Shown here in pieces: positions 1 to 5,621 of a stretch of 7,652 bases of DNA (position 1 is the first letter of the stretch; every line of letters starts with the position of its first letter). The notes under the pieces were generated by a model. The model was not told where the DNA came from. It worked only from the letters and a program-made list of their open reading frames with translations, and searched no databases. Both the position numbers and the translations under genes were made by a program. The DNA is from DAOTTW01 sp034437615. GTDB taxonomy: Bacteria > Chloroflexota > Anaerolineae > Aggregatilineales > Phototrophicaceae. The DNA lies in the NCBI GenBank assembly GCA_034437615.1, contig DAOTTW010000238.1, positions 1 through 7,652 on the forward strand, given 5' to 3'.

Positions 1-2
1 CA

Positions 3-20
3 AGCCTGCTAAAGCAGGCT
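3..20. repeat. TAAA-loop hairpin
   Basis: A perfect 7-bp stem, AGCCTGC (3-9) with GCAGGCT (14-20), closes a TAAA tetraloop. It lies in the non-coding stretch downstream of the minus-strand Uma2 gene. No T-run follows on either strand, so it does not look like a classical intrinsic terminator. A second hairpin with the complementary TTTA loop lies at 68-89, so this may be one half of a paired REP-like element. Confidence 0.6.
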
Positions 21-38
21 GTATGCAGCGTGCAATAG

Positions 39-52
39 CCCCCTTCAGGGGG
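39..52. repeat. C5/G5 hairpin between the two TAAA/TTTA hairpins
   Basis: CCCCC (39-43) pairs with GGGGG (48-52) around a TTCA loop. It sits roughly midway between the hairpins at 3-20 and 68-89. The three together make a symmetric cluster filling most of the 124 bases beyond the Uma2 stop codon. The function is unknown; it may be part of a dispersed intergenic repeat cut by the window edge. Confidence 0.5.
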
Positions 53-67
53 GTTGGCCCTGCGGCA

Positions 68-89
68 GCCGCTGGCTTTAGCCAGTGGC
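68..89. repeat. TTTA-loop hairpin, inverted partner of 3-20
   Basis: A 9-bp stem (68-76 with 81-89, one G-T wobble at 71/86) closes a TTTA tetraloop. Read on the minus strand the loop is TAAA, matching the hairpin at 3-20 but in the opposite orientation. The stem sequences differ (AGCCTGC against GCCGCTGGC), so loop and architecture are shared but the stem is not. It is 36 bases beyond the Uma2 stop and could protect the 3' end of that transcript, but no T-tract supports termination. Confidence 0.6.
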
Positions 90-124
90 GACACACACAG
101 ACTGGCCTGAGTCGTTACCTGCTG

Positions 125-676
125 TCAGGCTGGTTTAGTCGGAAAGATGTCCTTCGCTGCGACGCTGAACCCTGGTAGCACGTCACCGCCCGTGATTGTG
201 CCGTCCTCCGTCAGCAAGTGCCGATCATCCGGCGTCAAGATTTCGACCAAACGCCGATCAGGATAGATCAACCAGACCATGCGCGACCCGTTCGCGAGGT
301 AATAAGCGGCCTTTGCTGCCATCTCACGGTCATCCTGGCTTGGTGACTGTATCTCGATTGCCAGATCGGGCATGAAGGGGGCCGTGCCCTTGCTCACTAA
401 AGGCCCTTTATCGTGTGTGCGAAACGCCAGATCGGGGATGCGGTCGTTTGCGTCATCATTTGGCAGACCATAGCGTGCCTCGGGCAGCACATATCCTATC
501 GGACTATCCCGTAAATATAGAAACAGGTATCCGTTCAGCAAGTGAACGATTAAGGCGTGTAGTTCGGTTGGCATTTTTTCGACAACGGCTCCGTGTATGA
601 GTTCAAAGCGCCGCTGCGGATACTTTGCTATCAATGCCTCGAACTCGTCGCGGGTATAGGTGCGGTCTCTGAACAT
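125..676 (-). CDS. Uma2 family (DUF820) putative restriction-endonuclease-fold nuclease
   Basis: A 183-residue protein of the Uma2/DUF820 family, which has a PD-(D/E)XK-like nuclease fold, is expanded in cyanobacteria and Chloroflexota, and mostly lacks a proven function. The visible signature runs in family order: RRFELIHGAVVE near residues 22-33 (Glu25), RIPDLAFRT near 80-87 (Asp82), PDLAIEIQSPS at 103-113 (Asp104, Glu108), Lys122, then an AAYYLANGSRMVWLIYP strand region. The putative metal-binding Asp/Glu/Lys set is intact, so the gene is probably functional. I chose ATG 676 because a perfect AAGGAG lies 9 bases upstream. The in-frame GTG at 700 has no ribosome-binding site. It is a lone gene, divergent from the permease operon, with no methylase or antitoxin beside it. 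The family assignment is firm; biological role and target are unknown. Confidence 0.88.
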   Translation of the reverse strand: MFRDRTYTRDEFEALIAKYPQRRFELIHGAVVEKMPTELHALIVHLLNGYLFLYLRDSPIGYVLPEARYGLPNDDANDRIPDLAFRTHDKGPLVSKGTAPFMPDLAIEIQSPSQDDREMAAKAAYYLANGSRMVWLIYPDRRLVEILTPDDRHLLTEDGTITGGDVLPGFSVAAKDIFPTKPA

Positions 677-685
677 GGTTTCGCG

Positions 686-691
686 CTCCTT
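686..691 (-). promoter_or_regulatory. Shine-Dalgarno deciding the Uma2 start
   Basis: On the minus strand this reads AAGGAG, a consensus ribosome-binding site, 9 bases before the ATG at 676. It lies inside the stretch that a longer GTG-start reading (from 700) would translate, which argues for the shorter protein. Confidence 0.75.
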
Positions 692-704
692 GTCCTTCAC
701 GCTG

Positions 705-724
705 CGATCATTCTACCATGATCG
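705..724 (-). promoter_or_regulatory. Inverted repeat over a possible -10 box of the Uma2 gene
   Basis: CGATCAT (705-711) and ATGATCG (718-724) form a perfect 7-bp inverted repeat with a 6-base spacer. The minus strand across 715-710 reads TAGAAT, a 5/6 match to the -10 consensus TATAAT, placed suitably ahead of the AAGGAG at 691-686. No convincing -35 hexamer is seen at 16-18 bases spacing. The arrangement suits an operator overlapping a promoter that needs an activator, or a weak promoter. The repeat is seen in the sequence; the regulatory role is inferred. Confidence 0.35.
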
Positions 725-735
725 TTTACCATGTA

Positions 736-819
736 GCCGCCCCGGACAGGTCAGTGCCCTGTCCCTACAGGGTCGCAATTATTCACAACAGGTCTGTAGG
801 GACGCGGTTTGCTGCGTCC
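736..819. repeat. Structured intergenic repeat, copy A
   Basis: It contains a hairpin GGACAGG (744-750)/CCTGTCC (758-764), a 10-bp inverted repeat GTCCCTACAG (761-770)/CTGTAGGGAC (794-803), and a terminal hairpin 800-807/812-819 (8 bp including one G-T, TTTG loop). Positions 736-803 match copy B (4693-4760) at 66 of 68 bases, differing at 772 and 780. Copy A lacks the left arm of the first GC-rich hairpin seen in B and C, so its left end is truncated or decayed. It lies between the divergent Uma2 and permease genes, about 30 bases upstream of the permease promoter. Confidence 0.8.
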
Positions 820-850
820 GCCACACAGCCGGTTTGCACCCCGATATCTC

Positions 851-879
851 TTGACATAAGTGTAGGGTTACGATAGCAT
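851..879 (+). promoter_or_regulatory. Sigma70-type promoter for the permease operon
   Basis: A perfect -35 TTGACA (851-856) is followed after exactly 17 bases by TAGCAT (874-879), which keeps the TA....AT positions of the -10 consensus. Transcription would start near 886 and give a leader of about 29 bases before the ATG at 915. This is the best promoter match in the window. The structured repeat copy A ends 31 bases before the -35. Confidence 0.6.
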
Positions 880-914
880 GAGAGCGCAATCGGATTAGAG
901 AAAAACGAGATGAG

Positions 915-1853
915 ATGGTTAACAGCACAATCTTAGAACCAATCTTTACTATCATGATACGGTTGGTTGTAACACTGACATCAATTCTCACACTGTTGTT
1001 TTTCCTTGAACGAATGACCGGCGACCCCGTAACAGCTATGGTTGGCAACCAAGCCTCAGCCGCTTCAATTGACAATATGCGCGAGCATATGGGCCTGAAC
1101 CGTTCACTTATCGTTCAGTATGGCGCGTTTGTTAAGCAATCCATCAGCCTCGATTTCGGGGATTCAATCCGGTTTCAGCAACCAGCAATGGCCCTCGTTC
1201 TGGGTCGCCTCACCGCGACGCTGACGCTCGCCTTCAGCGCGGTTACGTTGGCGTTTGTGATCGGCGTTCCACTTGGCATCTACTCCGCAGTATTCCGGCA
1301 TCGTTTCGACGGGAAACTGGTGAACTTTCTTGCCGGTATTGTGCAGTCTATGCCGACGTTCTGGACGGGGCTGGTCTTGCTGATTATTTTTTCGGTCCAT
1401 CTCAATTGGTTCGGCAGTGTGGCCAACCTTGAAGATAACTTCTTCAAACGGCTGGCGCTACCAGCGATCACGCTGTCCTCCCCCTATATGGCGCGGCTGA
1501 TTCGCCTCGTCCGTAGCAGCATCGTGGACGAGATGCAGGAGCCTTACGTGCAGACGGCGCGCTCGAAAGGGCTGAAGCCGTGGTATATTTTTACCTCCCA
1601 TGTCTTCCGAAATACGCTCGTCCCCGTGATCGCCTTCATCGGGCTGGACCTCTCGACGATGGTGGGCGGGTCCGTGATCGTTGAGGATATCTTTTCCTAC
1701 AGTGGCGTCGGTAATCAGATGGTCGATGCGATTTCCAACCGTGATTACCCGTTAGTCCATGCCACCGTCTTCGTTATCTCGCTGTTAGTATTTACTATTA
1801 ACGTCTTATCTGTTTACCTGTCACGGGTTGTTGACCCGAGGATATCAGCATGA
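915..1853 (+). CDS. ABC transporter permease, DppB/OppB type (peptide/nickel family)
   Basis: A 312-residue inner-membrane permease, one half of the transmembrane channel of a peptide/opine/nickel-class importer. It has an N-terminal membrane segment (about 12-32) ending in the family-typical GDP (36-38), then hydrophobic segments near 97-125, 135-163, 178-198, 232-258 and 279-303. The cytoplasmic EAA coupling loop is clear: EPYVQTARSKGL at 209-220, followed by HVFRNTLVPV. The C-terminal signature GGSVIVEDIFSYSGVG and the ending VVDPRIS are typical. Length is normal. The start at 915 has only a weak GAG-rich ribosome-binding site; Met14 at 954 has none. It overlaps the next permease by four bases (ATGA), implying translational coupling. 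The family is certain; the substrate cannot be read from the sequence. Confidence 0.93.
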   Translation: MVNSTILEPIFTIMIRLVVTLTSILTLLFFLERMTGDPVTAMVGNQASAASIDNMREHMGLNRSLIVQYGAFVKQSISLDFGDSIRFQQPAMALVLGRLTATLTLAFSAVTLAFVIGVPLGIYSAVFRHRFDGKLVNFLAGIVQSMPTFWTGLVLLIIFSVHLNWFGSVANLEDNFFKRLALPAITLSSPYMARLIRLVRSSIVDEMQEPYVQTARSKGLKPWYIFTSHVFRNTLVPVIAFIGLDLSTMVGGSVIVEDIFSYSGVGNQMVDAISNRDYPLVHATVFVISLLVFTINVLSVYLSRVVDPRISA

Positions 1854-2761
1854 CCCAGCAAATGGTCGGTGTCCGCACGTTTTCTCCAACGCCGCCTGTT
1901 CGTATTGAACACCCACAAATAGACTGGCGTGCCTTTGCCCAACGCTACAAGCGTTATGCGAATGTCGCGCCCTTGTTTGCACTACTGTTGGTTATCTTCG
2001 GTGCCGTTATCTTTGCCGGGGCCTTGACCGCCAATGATCCCATGAGCATGGATTTGAGTAAAACCCTTCTACCCCCTGTTTGGATGGACGGCGGGAGCTT
2101 GGCTCATCCTCTCGGCACAGATAATCTCGGTCGGGACATCTTCTCCAGGACACTTCACGGCGGCCAGATATCACTCAAGGTCGCCTTCATTGCCGGGACC
2201 GTCTCAACAGTCCTCGGCATGGTGTTGGGTGTTGTGGGTGGCTATGTCGGCGGGATGGTGGATCGTACCCTGCTGTACATCTCTGATTTATGGATTTCGT
2301 TTCCGTTCTTGGTGCTCGCTCTGGCCATTATTTCGGCGGTCGGGGGGTCTGTGCCCGTGCTAATCATTTTGTTGTCGGCGGCAGGTTGGGTACACGCTGC
2401 CCGCATCACCCGCGCTACCACACTCAAACTGAAGGAAGCGGACTATGTGCAAGCCTCGCTCGCGATTGGCGCGAGACCACTCCATATACTGTGGAAGCAC
2501 ATTGTACCGGGCATCATCAACCCTAATATTGTGATGTGGACGTTTTCGATTGGCACAATGATCGTCATCGAAGGCAGCCTGAGTTTTATCGGTATGGGCG
2601 TCAGTACCGGAACGCCCTCCTGGGGCACTATGCTCAGTGACGGTCGCCACTATCTGCGTGATGCGTGGTGGATGTCGATTTTCCCTGGGATGGCGCTCAT
2701 GACTACTATATTGGCGGTCAATTATCTGGGGGATGCCCTGCAAGACTTGAATAACCACTAG
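1850..2761 (+). CDS. ABC transporter permease, DppC/OppC type (peptide/nickel family)
   Basis: A 303-residue second permease, expected to heterodimerise with the preceding DppB-type protein. Features in order: a cytoplasmic N-terminus, a membrane segment near 39-60, the hallmark HPLGTDNLGRDIFSR at 86-100, membrane segments near 111-135, 145-163 and 167-182, the EAA loop EADYVQASLAIGARP at 196-210 with KHIVPG (216-221), then GTPSWGTMLSDGR (254-266) and a last helix ending GDALQD. All conserved blocks are intact and the length is normal, though the C-terminal tail after GDALQDLNNH is short. Its ATG lies inside the 3' end of the upstream gene (ATGA overlap), so the two are co-translated. No ATPase gene follows, unlike the usual dpp/opp layout. 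Confidence 0.93.
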   Translation: MTQQMVGVRTFSPTPPVRIEHPQIDWRAFAQRYKRYANVAPLFALLLVIFGAVIFAGALTANDPMSMDLSKTLLPPVWMDGGSLAHPLGTDNLGRDIFSRTLHGGQISLKVAFIAGTVSTVLGMVLGVVGGYVGGMVDRTLLYISDLWISFPFLVLALAIISAVGGSVPVLIILLSAAGWVHAARITRATTLKLKEADYVQASLAIGARPLHILWKHIVPGIINPNIVMWTFSIGTMIVIEGSLSFIGMGVSTGTPSWGTMLSDGRHYLRDAWWMSIFPGMALMTTILAVNYLGDALQDLNNH

Positions 2762-2770
2762 ATGCAATAG

Positions 2771-2818
2771 GCATCTATGCATCTATGCATCCATTTATCT
2801 ATTCGTCTATTTATCGTC
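2771..2818. repeat. Degenerate 8-bp tandem repeat
   Basis: Six consecutive 8-base units: GCATCTAT, GCATCTAT, GCATCCAT, TTATCTAT, TCGTCTAT, TTATCGTC. The first two are identical and the rest drift, keeping a core close to ATCTAT. The array begins 10 bases after the stop codon of the second permease gene and is AT-rich against its surroundings. An 8-bp period keeps no reading frame, so it is non-coding. It may be a slippage-prone microsatellite, possibly affecting expression of the downstream binding-protein gene. Confidence 0.7.
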
Positions 2819-2986
2819 AACCACTTTACCAGCAGTTGAGGCAGTGATTTTGTGCGCTCAAAGTTAGGAGTGATGTTACGATGTAGTATCTGTGCAAGAC
2901 TTTTTATAGCTCGCAAGGTAAAGCTAAAGTACGCCGTACAATCGCCATATCACTCAGAGTTTAATTGTATGAGAAAAGGGAAAACC
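2819..2986 (+). other. Leader of the solute-binding protein gene, with ribosome-binding site
   Basis: AT-rich non-coding sequence between the 8-bp repeat array and the binding-protein start. It contains a small palindrome, GTACG (2929-2933) C CGTAC (2935-2939), and an AAAAGGG ribosome-binding site whose GGG is at 2978-2980, six bases before GTG 2987. I see no strong -35/-10 pair; TATAGC at 2905-2910 is the best -10-like string and lacks a good -35. The 225-bp gap makes a separate promoter or differential expression of the binding protein plausible but unproven. Confidence 0.4.
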
Positions 2987-4555
2987 GTGAAAAACAGAAT
3001 TAGCCGTAGAGACTTTCTCAAGATGAGCGCTGTTACTGGCGCAGTCGCAGCCAGTGGGAGCCTGTTTGTGCCGCAGATTGTGCGTGCCCAGGCTACGAAC
3101 CCGCAGGGACTCGCAAGCCATGTCACCATCGGTAACACGAGTATCCAGAGTAATCTGAATCCGTACGGGTTTGTGTACTTCCAGGCCCGGCAAATTTACG
3201 ACACCCTCATTGATACGACGGCCTCCGGCGAGCTTATCCCTGGCTTAGCAACCGAGTGGAACCAGGTGGACCCGCAAACGCTGGAGATCAAACTGCGTGA
3301 TGATGTCTTCTTCTCCAACGGGCAACGGTTCACAGCAGAGTCGGTCCGCTTCACCCTGGAGTTTTTGCGGAGCCAGATCGCGGAAACCTTCTTCGCGTTT
3401 TACGCGCCTATCTCGGACCTGGTGCTGGCCCCGCCCAACCCGCTTCTGGATGGCAACAGTATCGAGGTCATTGACGATACTAACCTCGTCGTCAGGACAA
3501 ATCGCCCTGATCCCATCATAGCAAAACGCCTATCACGTCTGTTCATCCTGTCCTCAGACTACATGACAAGCTCTGGCAATAACCTGGGGACAGATGCCGT
3601 CGGCACGGGTTACCTCAAGCTGGTAGACTTCGCGCCTGGCGAACGGGTTGACTTCGAGACGTGGGAGGGCAACTGGCGCGGCAACCTGCCGATCCAGACA
3701 GCCACCTATGTAGCAGTCGGCGACCTCCGCACGGCGCTTGAGAGTGGCGATATTGATGTAGCTCAAAGTATGCCGCCTGATATTGCACGCAGGATGGAAC
3801 AAAGCGGCGACTGGAAAATCAGCCAGAACCCGGCCCTTGCAACGGGGCTAATCAACTTTGTGCCCGAAACCCATGAGGCGCTCCAAGATGTGCGTGTACG
3901 CAGGGCGCTGAACCTTGCGATTAATAAGCAAGAATTCAACGATGTGGTCCTGGCCGGTTTCGGAGAGGTCGCCAACGACCAGATGCTCATCCCCGGTTTG
4001 TCGGGCTACAACGAGGACCTGGAAACAACCCCCTACGACCCCGACGAGGCGCGGCGTCTGCTTGCAGAGGCGGGCTATGCCGACCTGTCACTGTCGATGG
4101 TAGCGCCCAATACCGCCAGGGTGCAGGCCGAAGCGATCACCGGCTACCTCCGATCCATTGGTGTCGACATGACGCTAGACACGCCAGATTCTAACGCGAT
4201 CATCAACGAGGTCAGCAACGGCACCGAGTACAACATGGTCTACTGGGAGTCCAACTTCGTCACCTTAAGCGACTGGTCGCAGGCTGCGCTGCCGTTCATG
4301 ATCCCGGCGCTGGTCCAACGGCACATCGAAAACGAGAGGTTCTACGAACTTCACGAGCAGGTCTCAGAGGCGACCTCAGAAGAAGAGCGTGACCAGATCA
4401 TCGAAGACATTGCTACGCTCATGAGTGAAGACGCTGCTGCCATCATCCTATCATGGAAGCAGTTCTTCTATGTCCACACCCCCCGCATCGAATCCCTGCC
4501 GTTCCATCTGGATACCTCACCGCGTATCGAAGACATACGGATGACCACCGCCTAA
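2987..4555 (+). CDS. ABC transporter solute-binding protein, family 5 (SBP_bac_5), Tat-exported
   Basis: A 522-residue extracytoplasmic binding protein for the peptide/nickel-type importer encoded just upstream. The N-terminus is a twin-arginine signal: SRRDFLK at residues 6-12, a hydrophobic stretch about 13-31, and a likely cleavage site AQA|T after residue 36. There is no lipobox cysteine, so it is not a lipoprotein by this reading. Family 5 blocks are clear: NLNPYGFVYFQARQIYDTL near 57-74, GLATEW (86-91), LEIKLRDDVFFSNGQRFTAESV (about 99-120), DVRVRRALNLAINK (301-314) and YDPDEARRLLAEAGY (350-364). I chose GTG 2987 because AAAAGGG lies six bases ahead and the signal then has a normal short n-region. 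ATG 2969 and GTG 2852 are in frame but lack good ribosome-binding sites. Gene order is unusual: the binding protein comes last, 225 bp after the permeases. The ligand is unknown. Confidence 0.92.
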   Translation: MKNRISRRDFLKMSAVTGAVAASGSLFVPQIVRAQATNPQGLASHVTIGNTSIQSNLNPYGFVYFQARQIYDTLIDTTASGELIPGLATEWNQVDPQTLEIKLRDDVFFSNGQRFTAESVRFTLEFLRSQIAETFFAFYAPISDLVLAPPNPLLDGNSIEVIDDTNLVVRTNRPDPIIAKRLSRLFILSSDYMTSSGNNLGTDAVGTGYLKLVDFAPGERVDFETWEGNWRGNLPIQTATYVAVGDLRTALESGDIDVAQSMPPDIARRMEQSGDWKISQNPALATGLINFVPETHEALQDVRVRRALNLAINKQEFNDVVLAGFGEVANDQMLIPGLSGYNEDLETTPYDPDEARRLLAEAGYADLSLSMVAPNTARVQAEAITGYLRSIGVDMTLDTPDSNAIINEVSNGTEYNMVYWESNFVTLSDWSQAALPFMIPALVQRHIENERFYELHEQVSEATSEEERDQIIEDIATLMSEDAAAIILSWKQFFYVHTPRIESLPFHLDTSPRIEDIRMTTA

Positions 4556-4610
4556 CTGGTTGTCCACACGTTCAGGCTCCGGCATTTTGCCGTAGCTGCT
4601 TAGCCCTCAC

Positions 4611-4630
4611 CTCCTCAATCCTCCTCAATC
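4611..4630. repeat. 10-bp tandem duplication
   Basis: CTCCTCAATC occurs twice head to tail (4611-4620, 4621-4630), directly before the terminator stem. It is probably a replication-slippage duplication in non-coding DNA. Confidence 0.8.
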
Positions 4631-4680
4631 CCCCTCTCCCGAACTGTCCCAGACACAGATGGAGAGGGGCTTTTTGCTTT
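4631..4680 (+). terminator. Intrinsic terminator of the ABC transporter genes
   Basis: A perfect 9-bp stem, CCCCTCTCC (4631-4639) with GGAGAGGGG (4661-4669), is followed by CTTTTTGCTTT. It lies 75 bases after the binding-protein stop. The 21-base loop is long for a terminator, but stem and T-tract are good. On the minus strand no T-run follows the hairpin, so it probably acts on plus-strand transcripts only and insulates the convergent tetrapyrrole operon. Confidence 0.7.
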
Positions 4681-4682
4681 AT

Positions 4683-4776
4683 GGCGGCTGACGCCGCCCC
4701 GGACAGGTCAGTGCCCTGTCCCTACAGGATCGCAATCATTCACAACAGGTCTGTAGGGACGCCATTCTTGGCGTCC
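4683..4776. repeat. Structured intergenic repeat, copy B
   Basis: The most complete copy. Hairpin I is GGCGGC (4683-4688)/GCCGCC (4693-4698) with a TGAC loop. Hairpin II is GGACAGG (4701-4707)/CCTGTCC (4715-4721). The spanning inverted repeat is GTCCCTACAG (4718-4727)/CTGTAGGGAC (4751-4760). Hairpin III is GGACGCC (4757-4763)/GGCGTCC (4770-4776) with an ATTCTT loop. It fills the gap between the convergent transporter and tetrapyrrole operons, ending seven bases before the SUMT stop codon. It is in direct orientation to copy A. Confidence 0.85.
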
Positions 4777-4783
4777 AGGGTGG

Positions 4784-5572
4784 CTATTGTGTGCTGCTAT
4801 CGGCTTCTGGCAGGCCAACAGCAATAGGCAGCTTGCCATGTAGCCGCACGACATGGCCGACAACGATAGAACTGGGCACCTGGAAGCCGGCCTGCTGTGC
4901 GAGTTGGGGCAGGCTGGCCAGTGTACCCGTCAGCACGCGCTGTTTGCGGGTCGCGCCCCATTCGATGACGGCTGCGGGCGTTTGCGGGTCGCGGCCCAGG
5001 CTAATCATCTTCTCGAAGATGGTCGGCATGTTCTTCAGCCCCATCAGGATAACCAGCGTGCCATCCCACTTGGCCAGCACTTCGTAATTGAGGCGTTCTG
5101 CTTTTGTGGGGTCCTCCTGGCCCGTCACAACCAGGAAACCGCTTGCGGTGTAGGCGTGGTTTTGCTGGTCGCGGTAGGTTAACGGGATGCCGGCATAGGT
5201 CGGGGCGGCGCTGACGCTGGTAATACCGGGGACGACCTCCACTGGAATATCGTTATTGTAGCAGGCGAGCGCTTCTTCTGGCCCACGCCCAAAGATATAG
5301 GAATCGCCGCCTTTCAAGCGGACGACGTGCTGGCCTGCTTTGGCTTTGGCGACAATCGTCGTCTCGATTTCCGGCTGTGGCATCCGGTGATTGCCCGGTA
5401 ACATGCCCACGTTGATGATCTCTGCGTCGTCTTTGGCTTCATCCAGCAGCGCCATATCAATCAAGATGTCGTGCATGATGACATCGGCTTCGCGCAGGCG
5501 CTTCAGCCCGCGCAATGTCATCAGATCGTAGTCGCCTGGCCCGGCACCGATGAGTGTTACTTTACCTGTCAT
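4784..5572 (-). CDS. cobA: Uroporphyrinogen-III C-methyltransferase (SUMT), second copy
   Basis: A 262-residue stand-alone SUMT, which uses two S-adenosylmethionine molecules to convert uroporphyrinogen III to precorrin-2 (cytosolic; siroheme/cobalamin branch). Motifs: VTLIGAGPGDYDLMTLRGL (5-23), the ADVIMHDILI block with Asp35, VVRLKGGDSYIFGRGPEEA (83-101), VPGITSVSAAPTYAGIPLTYR (114-134), TLVILMG (172-178) and QRVLTGTL (211-218). Oddities: the usual GGDP proline is Ser91, and residues 56-66 replace the normal GKR..H segment. There is no HemD or dehydrogenase fusion. I chose ATG 5572, where the family N-terminus starts; an AGAGAG lies 8 bases upstream. The in-frame ATG at 5662 would add 30 unconserved residues overlapping the upstream gene. 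It is last in the hemE operon, 49 bases after its paralogue, and is the more canonical SUMT in the PGITS block. Confidence 0.9.
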   Translation of the reverse strand: MTGKVTLIGAGPGDYDLMTLRGLKRLREADVIMHDILIDMALLDEAKDDAEIINVGMLPGNHRMPQPEIETTIVAKAKAGQHVVRLKGGDSYIFGRGPEEALACYNNDIPVEVVPGITSVSAAPTYAGIPLTYRDQQNHAYTASGFLVVTGQEDPTKAERLNYEVLAKWDGTLVILMGLKNMPTIFEKMISLGRDPQTPAAVIEWGATRKQRVLTGTLASLPQLAQQAGFQVPSSIVVGHVVRLHGKLPIAVGLPEADSSTQ

Positions 5573-5621
5573 GGTCTGGTCTCTCTTGTGTGTGATGTTT
5601 ATACATTGATATGCGTTTTGG

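Noticed and set aside
2360..2782. 140-residue minus-strand open frame over the DppC-type permease gene
   Set aside because: It is antisense to a fully conserved permease and its translation resembles no recognisable family; treated as a shadow frame.
2852..2986. Extended 5' end of the binding-protein gene (GTG 2852 or ATG 2969)
   Set aside because: These starts lack a good ribosome-binding site and would put up to 45 extra residues in front of the Tat signal. GTG 2987 has AAAAGGG at proper spacing and gives a normal short n-region.
736..4776. Composite transposon carrying the transporter genes
   Set aside because: The bracketing repeats are short, contain no transposase gene and show no obvious target-site duplication. 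I keep only the direct-repeat observation.
4453..4827. 124-residue plus-strand open frame spanning the binding-protein end, terminator and repeat B
   Set aside because: It runs through the terminator hairpin and the structured repeat, has no recognisable domain and no supporting ribosome-binding site.
5587..5621. Internal promoter before the downstream SUMT (minus-strand TATAAA)
   Set aside because: A TATAAA-like string exists in the 49-base gap, but no -35-like hexamer lies at 16-18 bases spacing.
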